A DNA stretch of 64,000 bases from Atherix ibis (Eukaryota > Arthropoda > Insecta > Diptera > Athericidae). Each line of letters starts with the position of its first letter. Positions within the stretch are counted from its first letter, which is position 1. Both the position numbers and the translations under genes were made by a program. The stretch spans positions 42,484,954-42,548,953 of the forward strand of contig OY282609.1 of assembly GCA_958298945.1 (NCBI GenBank), given 5' to 3'. The notes under the pieces are model-generated. The model saw nothing but the letters and a program-made list of their open reading frames with translations, was not told where the DNA came from and ran no database searches. Shown piece by piece: positions 38,229 through 51,448 of the stretch.

Positions 38229-38884
38229 GGAATAATCAGTTGTATTTTTCAAGAGGAATAATCAGTGGTATTTTTTAAGAGCAATATTCAGTGGTATTTC
38301 TCAAGAGGAATATTCAGTGGTATTTTTCAAGAGGAATATTCAGTGGTGTTTTCCAAGACGAATATTCAGTTGTATTTTTAAGGAGGAATATTCAGTGGTA
38401 TTTTTTAAGAGGATTATTCAGTGATATATTTCAAGAGGAATATTCAGTGGTATTTCTGAAGAGAAATAATCAGTGGTATTTTTAAGAGCAATATTCAGTG
38501 GTATTTTTAAAGAGGAATATTTAGTGGTATTTCTCAAGAGGAATATTCAGTGATATTTTTGAAACGGAATATTTAATGGTATTTTTCAAGAGGAATGTTC
38601 AGTTGTGTTTTTCAAGAGCAATATTCAGTGGTATTTTTCAAGAGGAATATTCAGTTGGGTTTTTCAAGAGCATTATTCAGTGGTATTTTTCAAGAGGAAT
38701 CTTGAGAGGTATTATTCAAGAGGAATAATCAGAGGTATTTTTCAATAGCAATATTCAATGGTATTTTTCAGGAGGAATATTCAGCGGTATTTTTAAAGAG
38801 GAATATTCAATAGTATTTTTAAAGAGGAATATTTTGTGGTATTTTTCAAGACGAATATTCAGTGGAATTTTTCAAGAGGAATAT

Positions 38885-39163
38885 TCAGTGGTATTTTTAA
38901 AGAGGAATATTTTGTGGTATTTTCCAAGAGAACTATTCAGTGGTATTTTTGAAGAGAAATATTCCATATTATTTTTCAAGAGGAATATTCAGTGGTATTT
39001 TTCAAGAGGAATATACAGTGGTATTTTTAAAGAGGAATATTTTGTGGTATACTTCAAGACGAATATTCAGTGGTATTTTTCAAGAGGTATATTCAGTGGT
39101 ATTTTTCAAGAGGAATATTCAGTCGGGTTTTTCAAGAGCATTATTCAGTGGTATTTTTCAAGA
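38885..39163 (+). repeat. 935-bp-spaced duplicate block, copy 2
   Basis: This is the partner of 37950-38228. It then continues with CAAGAATAATCTTGAGAAG, a shortened variant of the GGAATCTTGAGAGG monomer, where copy 1 continues with AATAATCAGTTG monomers. Confidence 0.8.
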
Positions 39164-40143
39164 ATAATCTTGAGAAGTAATATTCAAGAGGAATAATCAG
39201 AGGTATTTTTCAATAGCAATATTCAATGGTATTTTTCAGGAGGAATATTTAGCGGTAATTTTAAAGAGGAATATTCAATAGTATTTTTAAAGAGGAATAT
39301 TTTGTGGTATTTTTCAAGACGAATATTCAGTGGAATTTTTCAAGAGGAATATTCGGTGGTATTTTTCAACAGGAATATGCAGTGGTATTTTTAAAGAGGA
39401 ATATTTTGTGGTATTTTTCAAGAGAACTATTCAGTGGTATTTTTCAAGAGAAATATTCCATATTATTTTTCAAGAGGAATATTCAGTGGTATTTTTTAAG
39501 AGGAATATTCAGTGGTATTTTTAAAGAGGAATATTTTGTGGTATTTTTCAAGACGAATATTCAGTGGTATTTTTCAAGAGGTATATTCAGTGGTATTTTT
39601 CAAGAGGAATATTCAATGGTATTTTTCAAGACGTATATTCAGTGGTATTTTTTAAGAGGAATATTCAGTGGTATTGTTCAAGAGGAATATTCAATGGTAT
39701 TTTTCAAGAGAAATATTCAGTGGTAGTTTTCAAGCCGTATATTCAGTAGTATATTTCAAGAGAAATATTCAGTGGTATTTTTCAAGAGGAATATTCAGTG
39801 GTATTTTTCAAGTGTAAAATTCAATGGTATATTTCAAGAGGAATATTCAGTGGTATGTTTCAAGAGGGGTATTCAATGGTAATTTTCAAGAGGAATATTC
39901 AGTGGTAGTTTTCAAGCCGTATATTCAGTAGTATTTTTCAAGAGAAATATTCAGTGGTATTTTTCAAAAAGAATATTCCGTGGTATTTTTCAAGAGGAAT
40001 TTTCAGTGGTATTTTTCAAGAGGAATATTCAGTGGTATTTTTAAAGAGGAATATTACGTGGTATTTTTCAAGAGGAATATTCAGTGGTATTTTTCAAGAG
40101 GAATATTCAGTGGTATTTTTCAAAAGGAATATTTAGCGCTATT

Positions 40144-40230
40144 TTTCAAGAGAAATATTGAGTGGTATTTTTCAAGATGAATATTCAGTTCATTCATCTT
40201 GAAAAATACCACTCAATATTTCTCTTGAAA
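40144..40230. repeat. Perfect 39-bp inverted repeat inside the satellite
   Basis: The left arm is 40144-40182 and the right arm 40192-40230; they are exact reverse complements separated by the 9-base spacer ATTCAGTTC. The left arm is ordinary satellite (AGAAATATTGAGTGG, AAGATGAAT). The right arm is the only sizeable minus-oriented satellite in the window besides the one near 26.55 kb. After it comes an irregular stretch, TAGTGGTGTTTAGTAG, before normal monomers resume. This looks like a template-switch or fold-back junction; an assembly or read fold-back artefact is the alternative. Confidence 0.9.
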
Positions 40231-41074
40231 TAGTGGTGTTTAGTAGTATTTTTCAAGAGGAATATTCCGTGGTATTTTTCAAGAGGAATATTCAATGGTA
40301 TTTTTCAAGAGGAATATTCAATGGTATTTCTCAAGAGGAATATTCAGTGGTATTTTTCAAGAAGAATAATCAGTAGTATTTTTTAAGAGCAATATTCAGT
40401 GGTATTTTTCAAAAGGAATAATCAGTTGTATTTTTCAAGAGGAAAAATCAGTGGTAGTTTTTAAGAGCAATATTCAGTGATATTTCTCAAGAGGAATATT
40501 CAGTGGTATTTTTCAAGAGGAATATTCAGTGGTATTTTCCAAGACGAATATTCAGTTGTATTTTTAAGGAGGAATATTCAGTGGTATTTTTCAAGATGAT
40601 TATTCAGTGATATATTTCAAGAGGAATATTCAGTGGTATTTCTGAAGAGAAAAAATCAGTGGTATTTTTAAGAGCAATATTCAGTGATATTTTTAAAGAG
40701 GAATATTCAGTGGTATTTTTCAAGAGGAATATTCAGTGGTATTTTTCAAGAGGAATATTCAGTGATATTTTTGAAAAGGAATATTTAATGGTATTTTTCA
40801 AGAGGAATGTTCAGTTGTGTTTTTCAAGAGCAATATTCAGTGGTATTTTTCAAGAGGAATATTCAGTTGGGTTTTTCAAGAGCATTATTCAGTTATATTT
40901 TTCAAAAGGAATCTTAAGAGGTATTATTCAAGAGGAATAATCAGAGGTATTTTTCAATAGCAATATTCAGTGGTATTTTTCAGGAAGAATATTCAGCGGT
41001 ATTTTTAAAGAGGAATATTCAATAGTATTTTTAAAGAGGAATATTTTGTGGTATTTTTCAAGACGAATATTCAG

Positions 41075-43566
41075 TGGTATTTTTCAAGAGGAATATTCAG
41101 TGGTATTTTTCAAAAGGAATATTTAGCGCTATTTTTCAAGAGAAATATTGAGTGGTATTTTTCAAGATGAATATTCAGTGGTATTTGTCAAGACGAATAT
41201 TCAGTGGTACTTTTCAAGAGGAATATTCAGCGATATTTTTCAAGAACTATTCAGTGGTATTTTTCAAGAGGAATATTCAGTGGTATTTTTAAAGAGGAAT
41301 ATTTTGTGGTATTTTTCAAGAGAACTATTCAGTGGTATTTTTCAAGAAAAATATTCCATATTATTTTTCAAGAGGAATATTCAGTGGTATTTTTCAAGAG
41401 GAATATTTAGTGGTATTTTTAAAGAGGTATATTTTGTGGTATTTTTCAAGACGAATATTCAGTGGTATTTTTCAAGAGGTATATTCACAGGTATTTTTCA
41501 AGAGGAATATTCAATGGTATTTTTCAAGAGTAATATTCAGTGGTATGTTTGAAGAAGAATATTCAGTGGTATTTTTCAAGAGGAAAATACAGTGGTATTT
41601 TTCAAGACGTATATTCAGTGGTATTTATCAAGAGGAATATTCAGTGGTATTGTTCAAGAGGAATATTCAATGATATTTTTCAAGAGAAATATTCAGTGGT
41701 ATTTTTCAAGTGGAATATTCAGTTGTATTTTTTAAGAGGAATATTCAGTAGTATTTTTCAAGATGATTATTCAGTAGTATTTTTCAAGAGGAATATTTAG
41801 TGGTATTTTTCACGAGGAATATTCAGTAGTATTTTTCAAGAGGAATATTCAGTAGTATTTCTCAATGGGATAATTCAGTGGTATTTTTCAAGTGGAATAT
41901 TCAGTGGTTTTTTTCAAGAAGAATAATCGGTGGTATTTTTTAAAAGCAATATTCAGTAGTATTTTTCAAGAGGAATATTCAGTGGTAATTTTCAAGACGA
42001 ATATTCAGTAGTATTTTGAAAGAGGAATATTCAGTGGTATTTTTCAAAAGGAATATTCAGTAGTATTTTTCAAGAGGAATATTTAGTGGTATTTTTCAAG
42101 AGGAATATTCAGTGGTATTTTTCAAGAGGAACATTCAGTTGTATTTTTCAAGAGGAATATTAAGTAGTATTTTTCAAGAGGAATATTTAGTGGTATTTTT
42201 CACGAGGAATATTCAGTAGTATTTTTCAAGAGGAATATTCAGTAGTATTTCTCAATGGGATAATTCAGTGGTATTTTTCAAGTGGAATATTCAGTGGTTT
42301 TTTTCAAGAAGAATAATCGGTGGTATTTTTTAAGAGCAATATTCAGTAGTATTTTTCAAGAGGAATATTCAGTGGTAATTTTCAAGACGAATATTCAGTA
42401 GTATTTTTAAAGAGGAATATTCAGTGGTATTTTTCAAAAGGAATATTCAGTAGTATTTTTCAAGAGGAATATTTAGTGGTATTTTTCAAGAGAAATATTC
42501 AGTGGTATTTTTCAAGAGGAATATTCAGCGGTATTTTTCAACAGGAATATTCAGTGGTATTTTTAAAGAGGAATAGTCGAGGTATTTTTCAAGACGAATA
42601 TTTAGTGGTATTTTTTAAGAGGAATATTCAGTGGTATTTTTTAAGACGTATGTTCAGTGGTATTTTTCAAGAGGAATATTCAGTGGTATTTTCAAGAGGA
42701 ATATTCAGTGATATTTTTCAAGAGGATTGTTCAATGGTATTTTTCAAAAGGAATGTTCAGTTGTATTTTTCAAGAGGAATATTCAGTGGTATTTTTCAAG
42801 AAGTATATTCACTGGTGTTTTTCAAGAGCATTACTCAGTGGTATTTTTCAAGAAGAATCTTTAGTGGTATTTTTCAAGAGGAATAATCAGAGGTATTTTT
42901 TAAGAGCACTATTCAGCGGTATTTTTCAAGAAAAATATTCAATGGTATTTTTAAAGAGTAATATTCAGTGGTATTTTTCAAGAGGAATATTAAGTGGTAT
43001 TTTTTAAGAGGAATATTCAGTGGTGTTTTTCAAGTGGAATATTCAGTGGAATTTTTCAAGATGAATAATCAGTGGTATTTTTCAAGAGGAATATTTAGTG
43101 GTATTTTTCAAGAGGAATATTCAGTAGTATTTTTCAAGAGGAATATTCAGGGGTATTTTTCAATAGGAATATTCAGTGGTATTTTTCAAGTGGAATAATC
43201 AGTGGTATTTTTCAAGAGGAATATTCAGTGGTATTTTTCAAGAGGATTATTCAGTAGTATTTCTCAAGGGGGTAATTCAGTGGTATTTTTCAAGTGGAAT
43301 ATTCAGTGGTATTTTTCAAGAGGAATAATCAGTGGTATTTTTTAAGAGCAATATTTAGTGGTATTTTTCAAGAAGAATATTCAGTGGTAAATTTCAAGAG
43401 GAATATTCAGTAGTATTTTTAAAGAGGAATATTCAGTGGTATTTTTCAAGAGGAATATTCAGTAGTATTTTTCAAGAGAAATATTTAGTGGTATTTTTCA
43501 AGAGGAATATTCAGGGGTATTTTTCAACAGGAACATTCAGTTGTATTTTTCAAGAGGAATATTAAG
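41075..43566 (+). repeat. 2.5-2.7 kb higher-order repeat, copy 1 of 3
   Basis: The offset to copy 2 is 2492 bp at the left end and 2570 bp further on. It contains CAAAAGGAATATTTAGCGC, the 24-bp AAGAACTATT monomer, CCATATTATT, the GTATGTTTGAAGAAG monomer, and near 42.66 kb a 25-bp monomer (GTATTTTCAAGAGG, one T short). It carries a private 390-bp tandem duplication at 41780-42559. Confidence 0.8.
41780..42559 (+). repeat. 390-bp (15-monomer) tandem duplication
   Basis: CACGAGGAATATTC occurs at 41811 and 42201, followed in both by CTCAATGGGATAATTC, TTTTTTTCAAGAAG and AATAATCGGTGG monomers in the same order. The spacing is exactly 15 monomers. Copies 2 and 3 of the enclosing repeat have a single version of this segment (CACGAGG near 44537 and 47107). 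Confidence 0.85.
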
Positions 43567-46266
43567 TGGTATTTTTCAAGAGGAATATTCAGTGGTATTT
43601 TTCAAAAGGAATATTTAGCGCTATTTTTCAAGAAAAATATTGAGTGGTATTTTTCAAGATGAATATTCAGTGGTATTTTTCAAGACGAATATTCAGTGGT
43701 ATTTCTCAAGAGGAATATTCAGCGATATTTTTAAAGAACTATTCAGTGGTATTTTTCAAGAGGAATATTCAGTGGTATTTTTAAAGAGGAATATTTTGGG
43801 GTATTTTTCAAGAGAACTATTCAGTGGTATTTTTCAAGAGAAATATTCCATATTATTTTTAAAGAGGAATATTCAGTGGTATTTTTCAAGAGGAATATTC
43901 AGTGGTATTTTTAAAGAGGTATATTTTGTGGTATTTTTCAAGACGAATATTCAGTGGTATTTTTCAAAAGGTATATTCAGTGGTATTTTTCAAGAGGAAT
44001 ATTCAATGGTATTTTTCAAGAGTAATATTCAGTGGTATGTTTGAAGAAGAATATTCAGTGGTATTTTTCAAGAGGAAAATACAGTGGTATTTTTCAAGAC
44101 GTATATTCAGTGGTATTTTTCAAGAGGAATATTCAGTGGTATTGTACAAGAGGAATATTCAATGATATTTTTCAAAAGAAATATTCAGTGGTATTTTTCA
44201 AGAGGAATATTCACTGGTATTTTTCAAAACGGATATTCAGTGGTATTTTTCAAGATTAATATTCCGTGGTATTTTTCAAAAGGAATATTCAGTGGTATTT
44301 TTCAAGGGGAATATTCAGTGGTATTTTTGAAGAGGAATATTCAGTGGTATTTTTCAAGAGGAATATTCAGTAGTATTTTTCAAGAGGAATATTCAGTGGT
44401 ATTTTTCAGGAGGAATATTCAGTGGTAATTTTCAAGTGGAATATTCAGTTGTATTTTTCAAGAGGAATATTCAGTAGTATTTTTCAAGATGATTATTCAG
44501 TAGTATTTTTCAAGAGGAATATTTAGTGGTTTTTTTCACGAGGAATATTCAGTAGTATTTTTTAAGAGGAATATTCAGTAGTATTTCTCAATGGGATAAT
44601 TCAGTGGTATTTTTCAAGTGGAATATTCAGTGGTATTTTTCAAGAAGAATAATCAGTGGTATTTTTTAAGAGCAATATTCAGTAGTATTTTTCAAGAGGA
44701 ATATTCAGTGGTAATTTTCAAGAGGAATATTCAGTAGTATTTTTAAAGAGGAATATTCAGTGGTATTTTTCAAGAGGAATATTCAGTAGTATTTTTCAAG
44801 AGGAATATTTAGTGGTATTTTTCAAGAGGAATATTCAGTGGTATTTTTCAAGAGGAACATTCAGTTGTATTTTTCAAGAGGAATATTAAGTAGTATTTTT
44901 CAAGAGGAATATTTACTGGTATTTTTCAAGAGGAATATTCAGTGGTATTTTTCAAGAGGAATATTCAGTGGTATTTTTCAAGAGGAATATTTAGCGTTAT
45001 TTTTCAAGAGAAATATTGAATGGTATTTTTCAAGATGAATATTCAGTGTTATTGTTCAAGAGGAATATTTAGTGGTATTTTTCAAGAGGAATATTCAGCG
45101 GTATTTTTCAACAGGAATATTCAGTGGTATTTTTAAAGAGGAATATACGTGGTATTTTTCAAGACGAATATTCAGTGGTATTTTTTAAGAGGAATATTCA
45201 GTGGTATTTTTTAAGACGTATGTTCAGTGGTATTTTTCAAGAGGAATATTGAGTGGTATTTTCAAGAGGAATATTCAGTGATATTTTTCAAGAGGATTGT
45301 TCAATGGTATTTTTCAAAAGGAATGTTCAGTTGTATTTTTCAAGAGGAATATTCAGTGGTATTTTTCAAGAAGTATATTCACTGGTGTTTTTCAAGAGCA
45401 TTACTCAGTGGTATTTTTCAAGAAGAATCTTTAGTGGTATTTTTCAAGAGGAATAATCAGAGGTATTTTTCAAGAGCAATATTCAGCGGTATTTTTCAAG
45501 GGGAATATTCAATGGTATTTTTAAAGAGTAATATTCAGTGGTATTTTTCAAGAGGAATATTAAGTGGTATTTTTTAAGAGGAATATTCAGTGGTATTTTT
45601 CAAGTGGAATATTCAGTGGTATTTTTCAAGATGAATAATCAGTGGTATTTTTCAAGAGGAATATTTAGTGGTATTTTTCAAGAGGAATATTCAGTAGTAT
45701 TTTTCAAGAGGAATATTCAGAGGTATTTTTCAATAGGAATATTCAGTGGTATTTTTCAAGTGGAATAATCAGTGGTATTTTTCAAGAGGAATATTCAGTG
45801 GTATTTTTCAAGAGGATTATAAAGTAGTATTTCTCAAGGGGATAATTCAGTGGTATTTTTCAAGTGGAATATTCAGTGGTATTTTTCAAGAGGAATAATC
45901 AGTGGTATTTTTTAAGAGGAATATTCAGTGGTATTTTTCAAGAGGATTATTCAGTAGTATTTCTCAAGGGGGTAATTCAGTGGTATTTTTCAAGTGGAAT
46001 ATTCAGTGGTATTTTTCAAGAGGGATAATCAGTGGTATTTTTTAAGAGCAATATTTAGTGGTATTTTTCAAGAGGAATATTCAGTGGTAATTTTCAAGAG
46101 GAATATTCAGTAGTATTTTTAAAGAGGAATATTCAGTGGTATTTTTCAAGAGGAATATTCAGTAGTATTTTTCAAGAGAAATATTTAGTGGTATTTTTCA
46201 AGAGGAATATTCAGGGGTATTTTTCAACAGGAACATTCAGTTGTATTTTTCAAGAGGAATATTAGG
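43567..46266 (+). repeat. 2.5-2.7 kb higher-order repeat, copy 2 of 3
   Basis: This is the longest of the three copies. It is 2698-2700 bp from copy 3 at both ends. Near 45.8-46.0 kb it has a local duplication of the CTCAAGGGG(G/A)TAATTC segment that copy 1 lacks. Confidence 0.8.
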
Positions 46267-48250
46267 TGGTATTTTTCAAGAGGAATATTCAGTGGTATTT
46301 TTCAAAAGGAATATTTAGCGCTATTTTTCAAGAAAAATATTGAGTGGTATTTTTCAAGATGAATATTCAGTGGTAATTTTCAAGACTAATATTCAGTGGT
46401 ATTTCTCAAGAGGAATATTCAGCAATATTTTTCAAGAACTATTCAGTGGTATTTTTCAAGAGGAATGTTCAGTGGTATTTTTAAAGAGGAATATTTTGTG
46501 GTATTTTTCAAGAGAACTATTCAGTGGTATTTTTCAAGAGAAATATTCCACATTATTCTTCAAGAGGAATATTCAGTGGTATTTTTCAAGAGGAATATTC
46601 AGTGGTATTTTTAAAGAGGTATATTTTGTGGTATTTTTCAAGACGAATATTCAGTGGTATTTTTCAAGAGGTATATTCAGTGGTATTTTTTAAGAGGAAT
46701 ATTCAGTGGTATTTCTCAAGAGGAATATTCAGCAATATTTTTCAAGAAATATTCAGTGGTATTTTTCAAGAGGAATATTCACTGGTATTTTTCAAAACGG
46801 ATATTCAGTGGTACTTTTCAAGATTAATATTCCGTGGTATTTTTCAAAAGGAATATTCAGTGGTATTTTTCAAGGGGAATATTCAGTGGTATTTTTGAAG
46901 AGGAATATTCAGTGGTATTTTTTAAGAGGAATATTCAGTAGTATTTTTCAAGAGGAATATTCAGTGGTATTTTTCAAGAGGAATATTCAGTGGTAATTTT
47001 CAAGTGGAATATTCAGTTGTATTTTTCAAGAGGAATATTCAGTAGTATTTTTCAAGATGATTATTCAGTAGTATTTTTCAAGAGGAATATTTAGTGGTAT
47101 TTTTCACGAGGAATATTCAGTAGTATTTTTCAAGAGGAATATTCAGTAGTATTTCTCAATGGGATAATTCAGTGGTATTTTTCAAGTGGAATATTCAGTG
47201 GTATTTTTCAAGAAGAATAATCAGTGGTATTTTTTAAGAGCAATATTCAGTAGTATTTTTCAAGAGAAATATTCAGTAGTATTTTTAAAGAGGAATATTC
47301 AGTGGTATTTTTCAAGAGGAATATTCAGTAGTATTTTTCAAGAGGAATATTTAGTGGTATTTTTCAAGAGGAATATTCAGTGGTATTTTTCAAGAGGAAC
47401 ATTCAGTTGTATTTTTCAAGAGGAATATTAAGTAGTATTTTTCAAGAGGAATATTTACTGGTATTTTTCAAGAGGAATATTCAGTGGTATTTTTCAAGAG
47501 GAATATTCAGTGGTATTTTTCAAGAGGAATATTCAGCGTTATTTTTCAAGAGAAATATTGAATGGTATTTTTCAAGAGGAATATTCAGTGGTATTTTTCA
47601 AGTGGAATATTCAGTGGTATTTTTCAAGATGAATAATCAGTGGTATTTTTCAAGAGGAATATTTAGTGGTATTTTTCAAGAGGAATATTCAGTAGTATTT
47701 TTCAAGAGGAATATTCAGAGGTATTTTTCAATAGGAATATTCAGTGGTATTTTTCAAGTGGAATAATCAGTGGTATTTTTCAAGAGGAATATTTAGCGGT
47801 ATTTTTCAACAGAAATATTCAGTGGTATTTTTAAAGAGGAATATACGTGGTATTTTTCAAGACGAATATTCAGTGGTGTTTTTTAAGAGGAATATTCCGT
47901 GGTATTTTTTAAGAGGTATGTTCAGTGGTATTTTTCAAGAGGAATATTGAGTGGTATTTTCAAGAGGAATATTCAGTGATATTTTTCAAGAGGATTGTTC
48001 AATGGTATTTTTCAAAAGGAATGTTCAGTTGTATTTTTCAAGAGGAATATTCAGTGGTATTTTTCAAGAAGTATATTCACTGGTGTTTTTCAAGAGCATT
48101 ACTCAGTGGTATTTTTCAAGAAGAATCTTTAGTGGTATTTTTCAAGAGGAATAATCAGAGGTATTTTTCAAGAGCAATATTCAGCGGTATTTTTCAAGGG
48201 GAATACTCAATGGTATTTTTAAAGAGTAATATTCAGTGGTATTTTTCAAG
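46267..48250 (+). repeat. 2.5-2.7 kb higher-order repeat, copy 3 of 3
   Basis: It matches copies 1 and 2 with internal deletions and insertions. The AAGAACTATT region (about 46430) is partly repeated near 46720-46760 as CTCAAGAGGAATATTCAGC followed by AAGAAATATT. Confidence 0.75.
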
Positions 48251-48376
48251 ATGAATAATCAGTGGTATTTTTCAAGAGGAAAATTTAGTGGTATTTTTCA
48301 AGAGGAATATTCAGTAGTATTTTTCAAGAGGAATATTCAGAGGTATTTTTCAATAGGAATATTCAGTTGTATTTTT

Positions 48377-48532
48377 CAAGTGGAATAATCAGTGGTATTT
48401 TTCAAGAGGAATATTCAGTGGTATTTTTCAAGTGGAATAATCAGTGGTATTTTTCAAGAGGAATATTCAGTGGTATTTTTCAAGTGGAATAATCAGTGGT
48501 ATTTTTCAAGAGGAATATTCAGTGGTATTTTT
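48377..48532 (+). repeat. 52-bp dimer, three tandem copies
   Basis: CAAGTGGAATAATCAGTGG alternates with CAAGAGGAATATTCAGTGG, starting at 48377, 48429 and 48481. In the related places at 43.18 and 45.77 kb only one dimer is present, so this is a local expansion. Confidence 0.9.
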
Positions 48533-48619
48533 CAAGAGGATTATTCAGTAGTATTTCTCAAGGGGATAATTCAGTGGTATTTTTCAAGTGGAATATTCAG
48601 TGGTATTTTTCAAGAGGAA

Positions 48620-49465
48620 TAATCAGTGGTATTTTTTTTGAGCAATATTCAGTGGTATTTTTCAAGAGGAATATTCAGTGGTAATTTACAAGAGGAATAT
48701 TCAGTAGTATTTTTAAAGAGGAATATTCAGTGGTATTTTTCAAGAGGAATATTCAGTAGTATTTTTCAAGAGAAATATTTAGTGGTCTTTTTCAAGAGGA
48801 ATATTCAGGGGTATTTTTCAACAGGAACATTCAGTTGTATTTTTCAAGAGGAATATTAAGTGGTATTTTTCAAGAGGAATATTTACTGGTATTTTTGAAG
48901 AGGAATATTCAGTGGTATTTTTCAAGAGGAATATTCAGTGGTATATTTCAAGAGGAATATTCAGCGTTATTTTTCAAGAGAAATATTGAGTGGTATTTTT
49001 CAAGATAAATATTCAGTGTTATTGTTCAAGAGGAATATTCAGTGGTATTTTTCAAGAGGAATATTCAGCGGTATTTTTCAACAGGAATATCCAGTGGTAT
49101 TTTTAAAGAGGAATATTCGTGGTATTTTTCAAAACGAATATTCAGTGGTATTTTTTAAGAGGAATATTCAGTCGTATTTTTCAAGACGTATGTTCAGTTG
49201 TATTTTTTAAGAGAAATATTCAGTGGTATTTTCAAGAGGAATATTCAGTTACATTTTTCAAGAGGATTGTTCAATGGTATTTTTCAAAAGGAATGTTCAG
49301 TTGTATTTTTCAAGAGGAATATTCAGTGGTATTTATCAAGAGGATTATTCAGTAATATATTTCAAGAGGAATATTCAGTGGTATTTCTAAAGAGATATAA
49401 TCAGTGGTATTTTTAAGAGTAATATTCAGTGGTATTTCTAAAGAGGAATATTCAGTGGTATTTTT
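48620..49465 (+). repeat. 0.85 kb block, first copy (2829 bp apart)
   Basis: It matches 51449-52294 at 2829 bp. Distinctive monomers are GGTAATTTACAAGAGG, TAGTGGTCTTTTTC, CAGTTACATTTTTC and AAGAGATATAATC. The same markers from about 49.12 kb onward recur at 54.44 kb (offset 5320 bp). Confidence 0.8.
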
Positions 49466-49608
49466 CAAGAGGAATATTCAGTGGTATTTTTCAAGAGGAA
49501 TATTCAGTGATATTTTTCAAGAGGAATATTTAATGGTATTTTTCAAGAGGAATGTTCAGTTGTGTTTTTCAAGAGCAATATTCAGTGGTATTTTTCAAGA
49601 GGAATATT

Positions 49609-51355
49609 CAGTTGGGTTTTTCAAGATCATTATTCAGTGGTATTTTTCAAGAGGAATCTTGAGAGGTATTATTCAAGAGGAATAATCAGAGGTATTTTTC
49701 AATAGCAATATTCAGTGGTATTTTTCAGGAGGAATATTCAGCGGTATTTTTAAAGAGGAATATTCAATAGTATTTTTAAAGAGGAATATTTTGTGGTATT
49801 TTTCAAGACGAATATTCAGTGGAATTTTTCAAGAGGAATATTCGGTGGTATTTTTCAAGAAGAATATTCAGTGGTATTTTTCAAGAGGAATATTCGGTGG
49901 TGTTCTTCAAGAGGAAAATTCAGTAGTATTTTTAAAGAGGAATATTTTGTGGTATTTTTCAAGAGAACTATTCAGTGGTATTTTCAAGAGAAATATTCCA
50001 TATTATTTTTCAAGAGATATATTCAGTGGTATTTTTCAAGAGGAATATTCAGTGGTATTTTTGAAGAGGAATATTTTGTGGTATTTTTCAAGACGAATAT
50101 TCAGTGGTATTTTTCAAGAGGTATATTCAGTGGTACTTTTCAAGGGGAATATTCAATGGTATTTTTCAAGAGTAATATTCAGTGGTATGTTTCAAGAAGA
50201 ATATTCAGTTGTATTTTTCAAGAGGAAAATACAGTGGTATTTTTCAAGACGTATATTCAGTGGTATTTTTCAAGAGGAATATTCAGTGGTATTTTTCAAG
50301 AGGAATATTCAATGGTACTTTTCAAGAGAAATATTCAGTGGTATTTTTCAAGAGGAATATTCACTTGTATTTTTCAAAACGAATATTCAGTGGTATTTTT
50401 CAAGATTAATATTCCGTGGTATTTTTCAAGAGGATTATTCAGTAGTATTTTTCAAGGGGAATATTCAGTTGTATTTTTGAAGAGGAATATTCACTGGTAT
50501 TTTTCAAGAGGAATATTCAGTAGTATTTTTCAAGAGGAATATTCAGTGGTATTTTTCAAGAGGAATATTCAGTGGTATTTTTCAAGTGGAATATTCAGTG
50601 GTATTTTGTAAGAGAAATATTCAGTGGTATTTTTCAAGAGGATTATTCAGTAGTATTTTTCAAGAGGAATATTTAGTGGTATTTTTCAAGAGGAATAATC
50701 AGTAGTATTTTTCAAGAGGAATATTCAGTAGTATTTCTCAATGGGATAATTCAATGGTATTTTTCAAGTGGAATATTCAGTGGTATTTTTAAAGAAGAAT
50801 AATCAGTGGTATTTTTTAAGAGCAATATTCAATGGTATTTTTCAAGAGGAATATTCAGTGGTAATTTTCAAGAAAATTATTCAGTAGTATTTTTAAAGAG
50901 GAATATTCAGTGGTATTTTTCAAGAGGAATATTCAGTAGTATTTTTCAAGAGGAATATTCAGTGGTATTTTTCAAGAGGAATATTACGTGGTATTTTTCA
51001 AGAGGAACATTCAGTTGTATTTTTCAAGAGGAATATTAAGTGGTATTTTTCAAGAGGAATATTAACTGGTATTTTTCAAGAGGAATATTCAGTGGTATTT
51101 TTCAAGAGGAATATTCAGTGGTATTTTTCAAGAGGAATATTCAGCGTTATTTTTCAAGAGAAATATTGAGTGGTATTTTTCAAGATGAATATTCAGTGTT
51201 ATTGTTCAAGAGGAATATTCAGTGGTATTTTTCAAGAGGAATATTCAGCGGTAATTTTCAACAGGAATATTCAGTGGTATTTTTAAAGCGGAATATACGT
51301 GGTATTTTTCAAGAAGAATATTCAGTGGTATTTTTTAAGAGGAATATTCAGTCGT
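49609..51355 (+). repeat. 1.75 kb higher-order block, copy 1 of 3
   Basis: It starts at a CAGTTGGGTTTTTC monomer. Copies 2 and 3 are at offsets of 3062 and 5320 bp. It carries TGGAATTTTTCAAG, TTTTGTGG, CCATATTATT, GGTACTTTTCAAGGGG, GTATGTTTCAAG and AAGATTAATATTCCG monomers in fixed order, and within it a forward frame of 272 codons (49793-50611) that is open in all three copies simply because the copies are nearly identical. Confidence 0.9.
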
Positions 51356-51448
51356 ATTTTTCAAGAGGAATATTCAGTAGTATTTCTCAATGGGATAATT
51401 CAATGGTATTTTTCAAGTGGAATATTCAGTGGTATTTTTAAAGAAGAA

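Noticed and set aside
40144..40230. Insertion-sequence end or attachment site
   Set aside because: The inverted repeat matches the adjacent monomers exactly, with no transposase, duplication or foreign sequence nearby.
49793..50611. 272-codon open frame conserved in three copies (also 52855-53673 and 55113-55931)
   Set aside because: Conservation is explained by recent duplication of the whole 1.75 kb block. Overlapping forward frames in the same block (for example 52985-53542) are equally well kept.
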